Source: Dryas octopetala (taxonomy: Eukaryota; Streptophyta; Magnoliopsida; Rosales; Rosaceae). Taken from it: a stretch of DNA of 64,000 nucleotides. Each line of letters opens with the position of its first letter. The stretch's first letter is position 1. The notes below the pieces were generated by a model. The model had not been told where the DNA came from. It did no database searches and was given only the letters and a program-made list of their open reading frames with translations. Positions 21,042-33,512 of the stretch are shown piece by piece. The position numbers and the translations under genes are program-made. Location: positions 17,296,085 to 17,360,084 of the forward strand of contig OY992838.1 in assembly GCA_963921425.1 (NCBI GenBank). Reading direction: 5' to 3'.

Positions 21042-23509
21042 TGTTGTATGTTTTCCTAGAGCAATTATAATAAACCTTTTTAACAACTCTAGGTTAACTC
21101 GCAAGTGCACGAATCGCTAAGTAGCAAAGCTTACAAATACGAGGTCGATCCCACAGAGAATTGTACTAGCGTACGATTACTAACTCAATTAAATTCAATT
21201 AACTCAACTCTAACTCACACACGCAAATGGGGGGTTTTGATTGGTTTTTGAGACTGGAAAAACTAACAGATAAATGACAAAACTTTAAAATAACAACTGA
21301 ATGAATTTGGATAAAACAATGATAAAGAAATACTAGGGGTCAGAATCCACCACTAGCATACCATTCCCTCTACTATGGATATTAACAATCAATAAATAAA
21401 CATGTTGACAAAGTTCGTCTACTAAAAGGTTTGGCTAGTCACTTTTAGCAATTACTCCCCTTACTGTGCATAAACTAAGAGCTTCTTGGGCCTTCCTTAG
21501 CCAGTTAACTTGCATGTTCCCTAGTTCTAAGCTAAGGCAGCTGTTACCCATGCAAGAGTCATTACGATCTGTGAGAGTGACAAACACATAGCGCATAGCT
21601 CCAAATTAATGTACCCTATGTCATCTATGATCTCTTTTCTCATGAATATTATCTTAGGATACCCACTTGTTGCCTATTGAAACTATCATCCTTTCGAGCT
21701 TATTTAATTTCACAACAGATATCTAGATGCATGCAACCTAAGGTGATCAGTCAAAGATGCAAAACAAATAGATTCAATTTAAACAGAGATCCAAGATTTG
21801 TCAACATATAAACAACTAAATTATCATTAATCCATAGTGAAAGTGAACAGCAATGCTAGGGCTTCATCCTAGCCCTAGCCCAATATTCAGCTACACATAA
21901 TTAAAATCATAAATAAACAACACATAATTAAACAATTAAAGTAAAAGGAAGGGAAGAAGAAATCAAGCCACGAATGATGGAGTGGAGGTGCGGCTGCAAG
22001 GTGATGGCGTGATGGGCTGCTGCTCGGCCTTGGGCTCCACAGCAAAGAGGTGAAGATGCTCGGCAAGTTGGCAGCAAGGTGGTGAGGCGTGGCTAATATT
22101 GGTGGCTGCGGCTGCGCTTGATTCCTCCTTCTTCAGATCGGCACACAATGAAAGAAAATTCAATAGGAGGGGACTGGGATGCTCGGCCACAAGAGAAAAG
22201 AAGAAAAATAAAAAGAAGGGAGAGAGTGTGGCTGCGGCTAGAGAAGAACAAGAGAAAGAGATGGTGGCTGCTAGGGTTTGCTTCAGAAAAATAAAAGAAA
22301 GAGAAGGAGGCTAGCTAGGGTTGCTGAAAATTAAAGAGGAGAGAAGAGAACTTCAGAACAGAACCCCTTTTCTGATTTTTAGAGATATATTTATAGAGGG
22401 AAGTGGGGCTGAGATTTCTCTTTCTCTTCAATGTGGGATAAGTGCATTCCTTGCACACCAAGGCTTATAATTTTCGGCCAAGCATGGGCCTTGGGCTGAT
22501 TTGGGCTCTTTTTGGGCGTAACTCCTCTTTCAGCTCGCGGAACTGCTGCGCTACCTCCACTAAAATGGCCATATCTTGAGCTAGAAAACTCGGAATCGAA
22601 ATCCGTAAAATTCCCTGCGAAGCTAACATCCGTATCTTTCCAACCATATATGGCATACTACCTGATTCATTCTGGAGAATTACAGAATTGCTGTCGAAAT
22701 TGGTGCTCTATTTTCCAGGGTTTTGACTTCTTTTTTCAGCTAGGATTTCTTGGGCTTTGGCATGTGGGCTGCATGACTTGGGCTCTAGAGTTGGCGCATT
22801 GGGCTTCCTCTTGGGCTGGCGCATGCATGCATGCATGGCCCCTTCAGATTTCGGCATTGCATAGGCCCATGGCCCATTTGACTTGTTGACCTTGTCATAG
22901 TTGACCCTTGACCATTAACTTTGACTTCCCATTTTGCCCCTCATCTCCATTTGAATTTGAATTCATTTCTTCCCTCCATTTATTTCCATGGATGTCCACC
23001 ACCTTCTAGAAGCTTCAGAAACCTTGACTTTGTAGAGTTGACTTTGACCAACATTTCCTAGTGTGACTAGGATTTCTTGTAAATGAAGGATTCCTTATCC
23101 ATTTCGACTTCTTGTAATGACCATATTGCCCCTGGGGTCTCCTAGTGTCATTAGGACTCCTTTCCCTAGTTGGGTTAGGTTTCCTAGTTCAACCAGGATT
23201 TCCTGTTCCAATCGGGATTTCTCATTTCTGGCTCCGCAATGATGGTTCTGAACTTGATGTTTCCTAGTTTGACTAGGAATCCTCATTCGACTCGGATTTC
23301 GGCCCCTTTCCTGGTTTGACCAGGATTTCTCTCGTTTTCCTAGTTTGACTAGGAAATGTCTAAAAATGGTCCTTTTGGCTCATTTTCTCTTCTTTGCTCA
23401 TTTTATCCTATAAGAACAAAAACAAACTAACAACACACAAAATATCGAGTTCTTGCACTCTGAGTTAGGGAGTTAGTATCATAAAGTAGTGTAAAATGAG
23501 CACTCAACA
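21042..23509 (-). mobile_element. 3' LTR of element B (U5 end replaced)
   Basis: It is almost identical to the other B LTR, except that its outer ~175 bp (21042 to about 21217) carry around 20 substitutions. There it resembles the D-type U5 near 35526-35690, while the 5' LTR of B resembles A. This is consistent with recombination or gene conversion after insertion. Confidence 0.88.
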
Positions 23510-25268
23510 CACCCCCAAACTTAGATTTTGCTAGTCCTCGAGCAAAAAGAACAAAGAAAAGACTCAAGACAGACTCAAAACATCCCAACACATGACTTCA
23601 TAAGTACAGCCATAAATAGCATAGTCAAGCAAGATACATATAGAATTTATTCCTCAATCTCTAATAATGCTTCAATTAACATACCTTACTCCTCCATGAA
23701 ATATATAGACCATCCTTGACACAAACTCAAGTGGTTAGACAAACAAGACTAAATCAGCATACACAAAATAGATTCAACTTCAAGTCTCACTAAGGCATAC
23801 TCTCAACAATAAAACGCTCAGATATTGGGTTAACACGTGCACTCAAGTATATGTGAGAGATGATATGATAAACAAATACAAAAAGCTCACATATTAATCA
23901 TGAAAGAAAGGCACAAAGAAACAAAAACACTGATCTCAATAGAAGGAATTAAAATACTTGGAGTAGAATCAATAACCATAAGCTTCCCTTTTATCTAGAC
24001 TCCACATAATGAACCACATTTCTCCCAAGATCAAATAGGACTTTTATGTGGGTTGTAATTGAGGCTTAGGTTAGGATAAGGTATTGAAATGAAAGGGATA
24101 ACCAAGGGCTACAGACTATGGATTCGCACAAAGAAAACAATAGAGGTATTCCTTGCATAATTTGCACTCATAGCTCAAATTCGAACACCTTTCCAGTTCC
24201 ATCTTTTGAAATCGTCCCTTCCCTTTGATTTTTGATTCTTGATTGATTTTTTTTTTTTTTTTTTTTTTTTGGAAAGGGAACGACAAACACTCTTAAGCAC
24301 AATTCATTCTCTTCCAAGCTATGCACACACATTTCTTTTTAACCTCACAGCTTCATTAGCTCAATGCAAATCCATCAGTAAGGTAAACAGGTTGAGGAGT
24401 GAAACTCCCCCAAACTTAGGGTTTGGTACAAGGGTGAACAAAGAAAAGGTCATTAGGCTCAAAATGTTTGACTAGGGTTATAACACAGGGTAGGCTTTAG
24501 GCTATGGGTTAAAAACAAACAAGGCCTAATATCATCTCCTAAGATTCATGTAGTTATATCCATGCTTTGAATAGAATAAGAGAGAAGTTCTAGCTTTTTG
24601 ATTCACAATTATATTCCAAGTACTTAATCAAAAGAAAGAATAATGAGATCACAACGACTTTATATGACAAGAAAATATCAGAGTAACGTTAACACTCAAG
24701 AATTGAAGTACAGGGCTCAAGAGCTCACTTAGGTTATACAAGTCTACTCTATTAAGTATATGCATCTCTAAGCATGCAAGTCATCACTTAAGCTCATGAA
24801 AACAAGGCCACAAGTCCATAGAGTTGTAAAGCATGTTACGAAACAATACTAGATAAAGAAGAATACATACTATATATACAAGCTAGACATGCTCAAAATA
24901 ACCATACATACTGAAATCAATTAGTTGGGGACTCAAAACAACAAAATAAACAAAAAGAGTCAAAATTTTTTTTTTTTTTTTTCAAAAATGCAATGCATTC
25001 CCCACCCCCAAACTTAAAAGAAACATTGTCCTCAATGTTTAAATGAAAGACAGATGTAATGCACATTATAATGAACGGAGGAAGGGAAAAACAATAAATA
25101 AAACAAAACTACTGAACTGAGCAAAGAGAGGGTGAAAACGTACCTTGGCTGATGTGAAAATGCTCGCCCATGCACATGTACGAAATCACCTCCTCGTCGT
25201 CATCCATCCCTTGGGTTGCCTCCCAAGAAGCGCTAAGTTTCACGTCTTCAGCCAAACCTAGTCTTGTA
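23510..25268 (-). other. 3' noncoding region of element B
   Basis: It matches the A 3' region: PPT (23510-23522), PPT-like motifs antisense near 24403-24419 and 25005-25018, T-tracts (A-tracts of the element) at 24247-24270 and 24966-24982, and the hairpin motif at 25210-25253. No env-like ORF is present. Confidence 0.85.
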
Positions 25269-28200
25269 CTAGAAATCAATTTTCTCTTGGTTCAGCTCAA
25301 AATCAGGTTCAAGGAAAGGTTTCACACGATGACCATTGACCTTAAATATGTTCCCATTCTTCGGATTCTTGATTTCAACTGTACCATAGGGAAACACTCT
25401 AATCACCTCATAAGGTCCGGTCCATCTCGAACGCAACTTGCCTGGGAAGAGATGTAATCTTGTATCATATAACAACACCTTCCCTCCGACGAAGAATTCT
25501 CTTGGACGTAGCTTCTTATCATGGTACCTCTTGGTCCTTTCCTTGTACAACTTAGCATTCTCATATGCGAAATGTCGTATTTCTTCCAGCTCACTAAGTT
25601 GCAACTTCCTTTTCTCACCAGCGGCATGAATATCAAAATTGAACTTCTTAATCGCCCAATATGCCTTATGCTCAAGCTCAACTGGTAAATGGCAAGCTTT
25701 CCCATAGATTAATCGAAACGGAGACATTCCAATGGGTGTCTTGTAAGCGGTGCGATAAGCCCATAATGCATCATTAAGCTTGGTAGACCAATCCTTCCTA
25801 TTGGCGAGCACTGTTCTTTCCAAAATGAACTTGATCTCACGATTCGATATTTCCACTTGCCCACTCGTCTGAGGATGATAGGGAGTAGCCACTTTATGCC
25901 TTATTCCATACTTCTTCATCACGGCCTCAAACAGCTTGTTGCAAAAATGCGACCCCCCATCACTAATGATTGCTCTCGGGGTACCAAATCGGGCAATGAT
26001 ATTGGTCTTAAGGAAATTCAAGACCACTCGAGCATCATTAGTCCTACAAGCGACAGCTTCCACCCACTTAGACACATAATCAACTCCCACCAGAATGTAC
26101 TCGTATCCAAAGGAAGATGGAAATGGTCCCATGAAATCTATTCCCCACACATCAAAGATCTCAACTTCCAACATGAAGTTCAGCGGCATCTGATCACGAG
26201 CAGAAATATTTCCCATCTTCTGACACCTGTCACATGTGAGATAAAACTGATGACAATCATGAAAAATAGTGGGCCAAAAGAAACCTGCTTGAAGAATCTT
26301 GTAAGCGGTCTTAGTTCCTCCACCATGGCCTCCACATTCTTTAGAATGGCACATCTCAATGACATTCCTCTGCTCCATTTCCGGTACACATCGTCTTATC
26401 AACTGATCTGACCCATATTTGAACAAATAAGGATCATCCCACACATACTGTCTGACATCATGCAAAAACTTCTTCCTTTGGTAGTGTGTCAAATCATTGG
26501 GCAACACTCCACTTGCTAAATAATTTGCTATGTCAGCATACCATGGAGTAGTCAAGATGGCAAAAAGCTGCTCGTCCGGGAATGACTCTCGTAACGGCAG
26601 TGTGTCCTCTTCAGACTGTTCCTCATTGACGAGTCTACTCAAATGGTCTGCTACCACATTCTCACAACCTTTCTTATCCTTGATCTCAATATCAAATTCC
26701 TGTAGCAACAGAGTCCATCTAATCAACCTCGGCTTGGCGTCTTTCTTATTCAGCAGATACTTGAGAGCGGCATGATCCGTGTAGATGATGATCTTAGACC
26801 CAATCAAATAACTTCTAAATTTCTCCAAAGCAAAGATCACAGCAAGCAACTCCTTCTCTGTAGTAGAATAGTTCAACTGTGCATCATTCAGAGTCCTGCT
26901 TGCATAATAAATCACATGCGGCAGCTTATCGACTCTCTGACCCAAAACTGCTCCAACAGCATAGTCACTTGCATCACACATGAGCTCAAACGGCAAGTTC
27001 CAATCGGGTGGCATAATGATTGGAGCAGAAGTGAGTAGCTTCTTCAACTTGTTAAATGCAACCAAACAATCCTCATTAAACTCGAAATTCACCTCTTTTT
27101 GCAATAAGGTGTACAAAGGCCTAGAGATCTTGGAAAAATCCTTGATGAATCTCCTATAAAACCCAGCATGGCCTAGGAGACTTCTTACTTCCTTAACACT
27201 CGACGGAGGCGGCAATCTCTGAATCACATCAATCTTGGCCTTATCAACTTGTATGCCCTCCTTTGAAATCACATGACCCAATACTATCCCTTGTTGAACC
27301 ATGAAGTGACATTTCTCCCAATTAAGCACTAGATTGGCTTCTTGACATCTTTTCAGAACTAAAGACAAATTATCCAGACATGCATCAAAAGACGAACCAA
27401 AAACAGAAAAATCATCCATAAATACCTCAATGATTCGTTCCACCATATCAGAGAAAATAGACATCATGCATCTCTGAAACGTTGCAGGCGCATTGCACAA
27501 TCCGAATGGCATCCTCCTATAAGCAAACGTACCAAATGGACATGGGAAAGTGGTCTTCTCTTGATCCTCGGGTGCAATAGCAATCTGATTGTACCCACTG
27601 TACCCATCCAAAAAACAATAGTGACTATGGCCGGCCAACCTTTCCAACATCTGGTCGATAAATGGCAAAGGAAAATGATCCTTTCTTGTCGCGGTGTTCA
27701 GCTTCCGATAGTCAATACAAACACGCCAACCGGTTTGTGTCCTTTGGGGAACCAACTCATTATGCTCATTCTTCACCACAGTAATACCACTTTTCTTCGG
27801 CACTACTTGAACAGGACTAACCCACTTCGAATCACTGATAGGATAAATAATACCAACATCCAACAATTTGATTACCTCATTACGCACAACTTCCTTCAGA
27901 GTTGGATTCAGTCTTCTTTGGGCATCACGAGTAGGTTTGGATTCCTCCTCAAGTAAAATTCTGTGCATACACACTGTGGGTGAGATTCCCTTGATATCGG
28001 CTATGGTCCATCCCAATGCCAACCGATTTTCCTTCAGAACTCTCAAAAGTCTTTCTTCCTCGCTTGCACTCAAATTAGCTGCGATAATCACAGGCAAGGT
28101 CTCATTCTCTCCCAAAAATGCATATTTCAAGTGCTCCCGTAACGGTTTCAGTTCTAACTTAGGTGCTTGCTCAATAGAAGGAAGCGTCTTTTGATTAGTC

Positions 28201-30524
28201 GACACTAACATTTCAAACTGGTTGAACCACTTATTTCTGAGAGGTCGGGTGCCCTCCAAAAGTGTAGGAGTTGTTTCCACGCTTTCTTCCAACTCACTAG
28301 ACTCGAGTGCTCCCAAAGCAACCTCCAATGTATCTTCTGCAAGATTAGTTTCGCCCACTTCCTCAACCAATGGGTCCAAACTATCAATCCTTAGGCAATC
28401 ATCCTCCTCCTTTGGATACTTCATTGCACCAAAAACATCAAACTCAACCGTTTCACCAAGTACAGACATTGTCAACTTCCCATTACTCACATCAATCTTG
28501 GTGTTCGCCGTGGCCATGAACGGTCTTCCCAATATGATCGGTAGCTCATTTCCTTTAATTGGGGTGTCCTCCATTTCAAGAATGATAAAATCAGCGGGCA
28601 TGATCAAATCTGCAACCCGGACCAGCACATCTTCAACCACACCTTTTGGAACCTTAACTGAACGATCTGCCAATTGAAGAGTAACACTAGTAGGTTTAAG
28701 ATCTCCTATGCCCAACTGTGCGAAAACTGAATACGGCATCAAATTAATACTTGCTCCCAAATCCAGCAATGCCTTCTCAAACTTGTGATCCCCAACCAAA
28801 CATGGGATCGTAAAACTGCCAGGGTCTTTCAACTTTGGTGGCAGCTTCCTTTGCAAAACCGCACTGACTTCTTCACTCAAACACACCTGCTCATGCTCTT
28901 TGAATTTCCTCTTGTGTGTGCACAATTCCTTCAAAAACTTGGCATACTTAGGAATCTGCTGAATAGCATCAAGCAAAGGAATGTTGATTTCCACCTTCTT
29001 AAACATCTCCAAAATTTCCTTAGCTTGCTCATCCTTATTCTGCTTCCATTGACGTTGAGGGAAAGGCAACGGAGCTCTTGGAATAGAGGAAGTAATCTCG
29101 GCCTTCTTGCTAGCACGCGTAGCAATGTGCTTTTCTTGCTTCTTTCTTTCCTCCTCTTCCTCATCCTTAACCTTAACTTTATCCCTCTTATACTTTTCCA
29201 TTTGTTCGGGCTCTAAAATCTCAACTTCATCCTCATTTCCTGAATTATCATCTTGAGTAGTGCCCACTTTGTTGTCAATCACTTTCCCACTTCTCAAAGT
29301 AGTGATTGCTTCGGCCTTATCCTGAATTGGAGCACCCTTTACCACTTTGTCCAAGGTCAAAGTCACTTGTTCCAATTGGGCTTCCAAATTCGAGATAGCT
29401 TTAGCTGTGACACTCAACTGCTCCTCAGTCTTATTCATAAACGTCTTAGTATCATTAGACATCGAAGTTGTACTCTGGGCTAATGCAGCCATCATGTCCT
29501 CCAAATAAGTACTTCGCTGCTCAACTGGGGACTGTACACTCGGTCTAGCTTGAACTCTTTCAACCTCGAAACATGACTCTCCATGTGATGGCCTAGCTTC
29601 CTGATTTGCCATCAGAACCTGCATCATCTGCTTAAGCTGAGATATCTCAGCTTCCATAACTGATTTCTTTTCCACTCTTTTTCGTCTATTCCACTGCTGT
29701 GAACTCAATGCCAATGTGTCAAAGAGTGTCCATGCTTCCTCAAAAGTCTTCTTTTTCAGTGCTCCTCCACATGTCATATCCACCATATTACGATCTTGAT
29801 CCAACAGACCCTCATAAAAGTACTCAATCTGCATCCATGGGGCAAAATTATGGTGTGGACACGAAGTCAGAAGCTCTTGGTACCTTTCCCAACTCTCATG
29901 AAACACTTCGTCCTCTGATTGTGTAAACCCTAAGATCTGCTTCCTCATGATGATAGTCTTGCTAACTGGATAGAACCTCAACAGAAACTTAGATGCCAGT
30001 TCTTCCCATGTTTTAATAGAAGCGACCTGCAAGGAAAACAACCAATGTTTAGCTTTATCTTTAAGAGAGAATGGAAATAACCTTAACTTCTTTTGATCAT
30101 CGCTCAATCCCCTCAGCTTGCCAATCTCGCATATCGCATGAAATTCCTTAAGATGCACGTAGGGATCTTCTCCTTCTAACCCATGAAATGATGGAAGAAG
30201 TTTGATTGTCCCACTTGAAAGTTCAAAATCAGCTTCCACTTGAGAGTAAACAATGCACGTAGGTTGAGCTAGAAGCGTTGGAGACGAATAATCACTCAAA
30301 GGTATTCTCATTTGAGATGCATTCGGCTGCAAGGTCTCCTCGGCCTCCTCTTCTGATTTCTCTTCTTCATATACTTCTTCAGATTCACTCCCTTTCGGCG
30401 ACACAAGAGTCGACCTCATCCTTAATGGTGTCCAATTGAGTCTCGGTCTTCCCTTGTACGCACTCAACACCTTTTGGCCTTCTACACGTGAAAGAGGAGT
30501 GATCTTCGAATTTGATTCCTTCAT
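25269..30524 (-). CDS. gag-pol: Gag-Pol polyprotein of element B, uninterrupted
   Basis: A single 1751-residue frame from the ATG at 30524-30522. Domains: Retrotrans_gag core about 115-275; charged linker about 400-520; aspartic protease with LLDLGASIN (Asp588, nt 28763-28761); reverse transcriptase with FLDGYSGY (Asp973) and FMDD (1035-1038); RNase H with MCDASDYA (Asp1184), [15 protein letters not shown] and VADHLSRL; integrase with an HHCC-type zinc domain, Asp1463, Asp1522, Glu1558 (DD35E) and a GPY module near the C terminus. It has Lys403 and Glu1033 where element A has TAG. No zinc knuckle and no chromodomain are seen. Gag and Pol share one frame with no shift, as is common in plant Ty3/gypsy elements. 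All catalytic residues are present, so it could supply proteins to A, C, C2 and D. Confidence 0.95.
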   Translation of the reverse strand: MKESNSKITPLSRVEGQKVLSAYKGRPRLNWTPLRMRSTLVSPKGSESEEVYEEEKSEEEAEETLQPNASQMRIPLSDYSSPTLLAQPTCIVYSQVEADFELSSGTIKLLPSFHGLEGEDPYVHLKEFHAICEIGKLRGLSDDQKKLRLFPFSLKDKAKHWLFSLQVASIKTWEELASKFLLRFYPVSKTIIMRKQILGFTQSEDEVFHESWERYQELLTSCPHHNFAPWMQIEYFYEGLLDQDRNMVDMTCGGALKKKTFEEAWTLFDTLALSSQQWNRRKRVEKKSVMEAEISQLKQMMQVLMANQEARPSHGESCFEVERVQARPSVQSPVEQRSTYLEDMMAALAQSTTSMSNDTKTFMNKTEEQLSVTAKAISNLEAQLEQVTLTLDKVVKGAPIQDKAEAITTLRSGKVIDNKVGTTQDDNSGNEDEVEILEPEQMEKYKRDKVKVKDEEEEERKKQEKHIATRASKKAEITSSIPRAPLPFPQRQWKQNKDEQAKEILEMFKKVEINIPLLDAIQQIPKYAKFLKELCTHKRKFKEHEQVCLSEEVSAVLQRKLPPKLKDPGSFTIPCLVGDHKFEKALLDLGASINLMPYSVFAQLGIGDLKPTSVTLQLADRSVKVPKGVVEDVLVRVADLIMPADFIILEMEDTPIKGNELPIILGRPFMATANTKIDVSNGKLTMSVLGETVEFDVFGAMKYPKEEDDCLRIDSLDPLVEEVGETNLAEDTLEVALGALESSELEESVETTPTLLEGTRPLRNKWFNQFEMLVSTNQKTLPSIEQAPKLELKPLREHLKYAFLGENETLPVIIAANLSASEEERLLRVLKENRLALGWTIADIKGISPTVCMHRILLEEESKPTRDAQRRLNPTLKEVVRNEVIKLLDVGIIYPISDSKWVSPVQVVPKKSGITVVKNEHNELVPQRTQTGWRVCIDYRKLNTATRKDHFPLPFIDQMLERLAGHSHYCFLDGYSGYNQIAIAPEDQEKTTFPCPFGTFAYRRMPFGLCNAPATFQRCMMSIFSDMVERIIEVFMDDFSVFGSSFDACLDNLSLVLKRCQEANLVLNWEKCHFMVQQGIVLGHVISKEGIQVDKAKIDVIQRLPPPSSVKEVRSLLGHAGFYRRFIKDFSKISRPLYTLLQKEVNFEFNEDCLVAFNKLKKLLTSAPIIMPPDWNLPFELMCDASDYAVGAVLGQRVDKLPHVIYYASRTLNDAQLNYSTTEKELLAVIFALEKFRSYLIGSKIIIYTDHAALKYLLNKKDAKPRLIRWTLLLQEFDIEIKDKKGCENVVADHLSRLVNEEQSEEDTLPLRESFPDEQLFAILTTPWYADIANYLASGVLPNDLTHYQRKKFLHDVRQYVWDDPYLFKYGSDQLIRRCVPEMEQRNVIEMCHSKECGGHGGGTKTAYKILQAGFFWPTIFHDCHQFYLTCDRCQKMGNISARDQMPLNFMLEVEIFDVWGIDFMGPFPSSFGYEYILVGVDYVSKWVEAVACRTNDARVVLNFLKTNIIARFGTPRAIISDGGSHFCNKLFEAVMKKYGIRHKVATPYHPQTSGQVEISNREIKFILERTVLANRKDWSTKLNDALWAYRTAYKTPIGMSPFRLIYGKACHLPVELEHKAYWAIKKFNFDIHAAGEKRKLQLSELEEIRHFAYENAKLYKERTKRYHDKKLRPREFFVGGKVLLYDTRLHLFPGKLRSRWTGPYEVIRVFPYGTVEIKNPKNGNIFKVNGHRVKPFLEPDFELNQEKIDF

Positions 30525-30638
30525 TGTACCTTAGAACAAGAGAAATCAGTGAGAACCAAAAATAAAAACAGAAAATAAAACCTAACTAAAATGACTTAAC
30601 TAAAGTTAATTAAGCTAGCAACCAACACAAATAACAAT

Positions 30639-30656
30639 TCCCCGGCAACGGCGCCA
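30639..30656 (-). other. Primer-binding site of element B (tRNA-Asp)
   Basis: The reverse complement reads TGGCGCCGTTGCCGGGGA and lies 6 bp inside the 5' LTR. Confidence 0.88.
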
Positions 30657-30662
30657 AAAACT

Positions 30663-33129
30663 TGTTGTATGTTTTCCTAGAGCAAATTAAATAACTTTTT
30701 CTGAGCTCTAGGTTAACTCGCAAGTGCACGAATCGCGGAGTAGCAAAGCTTACAAATACGAGGTCGATCCCACAAGGAATTGTACTAGTGTTATGACCAC
30801 TAACTTAATTAAATTCGATTAAATCAACTCTAACTCACACACGCAAATGGGGGGTTTTGATTGGTTTTTGAGACTGGAAAAACTAACAGATAAATGACAA
30901 AACTTTAAAATAACAACTGAATGAATTTGGATAAAACAATGATAAAGAAATACTAGGGGTCAGAATCCACCACTAGCATACCATTCCCTCTACTATGGAT
31001 ATTAACAATCAATAAATAAACATGTTGACAAAGTTCGTCTACTAAAAGGTTTGGCTAGTCACTTTTAGCAATTACTCCCCTTACTGTGCATAAACTAAGA
31101 GCTTCTTGGGCCTTCCTTAGCCAGTTAACTTGCATGTTCCCTAGTTCTAAGCTAAGGCAGCTGTTACCCATGCAAGAGTCATTACGATCTGTGAGAGTGA
31201 CAAACACATAGCGCATAGCTCCAAATTAATGTACCCTATGTCATCTATGATCTCTTTTCTCATGAATATTATCTTAGGATACCCACTTGTTGCCTATTGA
31301 AACTATCATCCTTTCGAGCTTATTTAATTTCACAACAGATATCTAGATGCATGCAACCTAAGGTGATCAGTCAAAGATGCAAAACAAATAGATTCAATTT
31401 AAACAGAGATCCAAGATTTGTCAACATATAAACAACTAAATTATCATTAATCCATAGTGAAAGTGAACAGCAATGCTAGGGCTTCATCCTAGCCCTAGCC
31501 CAATATTCAGCTACACATAATTAAAATCATAAATAAACAACACATAATTAAACAATTAAAGTAAAAGGAAGGGAAGAAGAAATCAAGCCACGAATGATGG
31601 AGTGGAGGTGCGGCTGCAAGGTGATGGCGTGATGGGCTGCTGCTCGGCCTTGGGCTCCACAGCAAAGAGGTGAAGATGCTCGGCAAGTTGGCAGCAAGGT
31701 GGTGAGGCGTGGCTAATATTGGTGGCTGCGGCTGCGCTTGATTCCTCCTTCTTCAGATCGGCACACAATGAAAGAAAATTCAATAGGAGGGGACTGGGAT
31801 GCTCGGCCACAAGAGAAAAGAAGAAAAATAAAAAGAAGGGAGAGAGTGTGGCTGCGGCTAGAGAAGAACAAGAGAAAGAGATGGTGGCTGCTAGGGTTTG
31901 CTTCAGAAAAATAAAAGAAAGAGAAGGAGGCTAGCTAGGGTTGCTGAAAATTAAAGAGGAGAGAAGAGAACTTCAGAACAGAACCCCTTTTCTGATTTTT
32001 AGAGATATATTTATAGAGGGAAGTGGGGCTGAGATTTCTCTTTCTCTTCAATGTGGGATAAGTGCATTCCTTGCACACCAAGGCTTATAATTTTCGGCCA
32101 AGCATGGGCCTTGGGCTGATTTGGGCTCTTTTTGGGCGTAACTCCTCTTTCAGCTCGCGGAACTGCTGCGCTACCTCCACTAAAATGGCCATATCTTGAG
32201 CTAGAAAACTCGGAATCGAAATCCGTAAAATTCCCTGCGAAGCTAACATCCGTATCTTTCCAACCATATATGGCATACTACCTGATTCATTCTGGAGAAT
32301 TACAGAATTGCTATCGAAATTGGTGCTCTATTTTCCAGGGTTTTGACTTCTTTTTTCAGCTAGGATTTCTTGGGCTTTGGCATGTGGGCTGCATGACTTG
32401 GGCTCTAGAGTTGGCGCATTGGGCTTCCTCTTGGGCTGGCGCATGCATGCATGCATGGCCCCTTCAGATTTCGGCATTGCATAGGCCCATGGCCCATTTG
32501 ACTTGTTGACCTTGTCATAGTTGACCCTTGACCATTAACTTTGACTTCCCATTTTGCCCCTCATCTCCATTTGAATTTGAATTCATTTCTTCCCTCCATT
32601 TATTTCCATGGATGTCCACCACCTTCTAGAAGCTTCAGAAACCTTGACTTTGTAGAGTTGACTTTGACCAACATTTCCTAGTGTGACTAGGATTTCTTGT
32701 AAATGAAGGATTCCTTATCCATTTCGACTTCTTGTAATGACCATATTGCCCCTGGGGTCTCCTAGTGTCATTAGGACTCCTTTCCCTAGTTGGGTTAGGT
32801 TTCCTAGTTCAACCAGGATTTCCTGTTCCAATCGGGATTTCTCATTTCTGGCTCCGCAATGATGGTTCTGAACTTGATGTTTCCTAGTTTGACTAGGAAT
32901 CCTCATTCGACTCGGATTTCGGCCCCTTTCCTGGTTTGACCAGGATTTCTCTCGTTTTCCTAGTTTGACTAGGAAATGTCTAAAAATGGTCCTTTTGGCT
33001 CATTTTCTCTTCTTTGCTCATTTTATCCTATAAGAACAAAAACAAACTAACAACACACAAAATATCGAGTTCTTGCACTCTGCGTTAGGGAGTTAGTATC
33101 ATAAAGTAGTGTAAAATGAGCACTCAACA
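30663..33129 (-). mobile_element. 5' LTR of element B
   Basis: It reads TGTTGAGTGC to CATACAACA on the minus strand. Beyond the U5 tract it differs from the 3' LTR at only about two places by eye (near 32313 and 33083). TATA box 32006-32015 (minus). U5 octamer 30764-30771. Confidence 0.93.
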
Positions 33130-33512
33130 CACACCCTTTATTCTATCTTGCAATGTTAAGTTTTCAGTTTCAAATCAGATAAGCATGCAATAACCATCCA
33201 AGGCTAATGACAGTTAATTTGAACACAACATATTAAAGTTTGACTGCTAAAAAGGTTTGGCTAGTTACTTTCTCGCAATTGTTCTCCTAATGCATAAACT
33301 AAGAGCTTCTTGGGCCTTCCTTAGCCAGTTAACCTACATGTTCCCTAGTTCAAGCTAAGGCAGCTGTTACCCATGCAGGAGTCATTAAGTTTTATGAGAA
33401 CGTCAAACATGCACAACATATAAGCTTTGACTATTTCCTTATAGAGGTCGCCCAACTCCACTACCAAGAATAATCCCTTATTCCCTTGTTACTTGTGGTT
33501 TAGTGTCTTTGA
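33130..33512 (-). mobile_element. C-type LTR fragment, antisense
   Basis: It is the reverse complement of roughly 320-697 of the C 5' LTR. It is fused on the left to the end of element B and on the right, at GTCTTTGA, to a D LTR lacking its first ~48 bp. Both joins are illegitimate. Confidence 0.8.

Larger units (their letters stand above)
21042..33129 (-). mobile_element. Element B: Athila-type LTR retrotransposon with intact gag-pol
   Basis: A minus-strand element of the same family as A. Its 3' LTR (21042-23509), PPT (23510-23522), 3' region, gag-pol (25269-30524), PBS (30639-30656) and 5' LTR (30663-33129) are all present. The LTRs are 2468 and 2467 bp. Flanks are TGTAG on the left and CACAC on the right, so no target-site duplication exists. 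The left flank is sense C-type LTR and the right flank antisense C-type LTR, so the present ends are not those of a simple insertion. The frame is fully open, making this the best candidate for an autonomous copy here. Confidence 0.93.
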
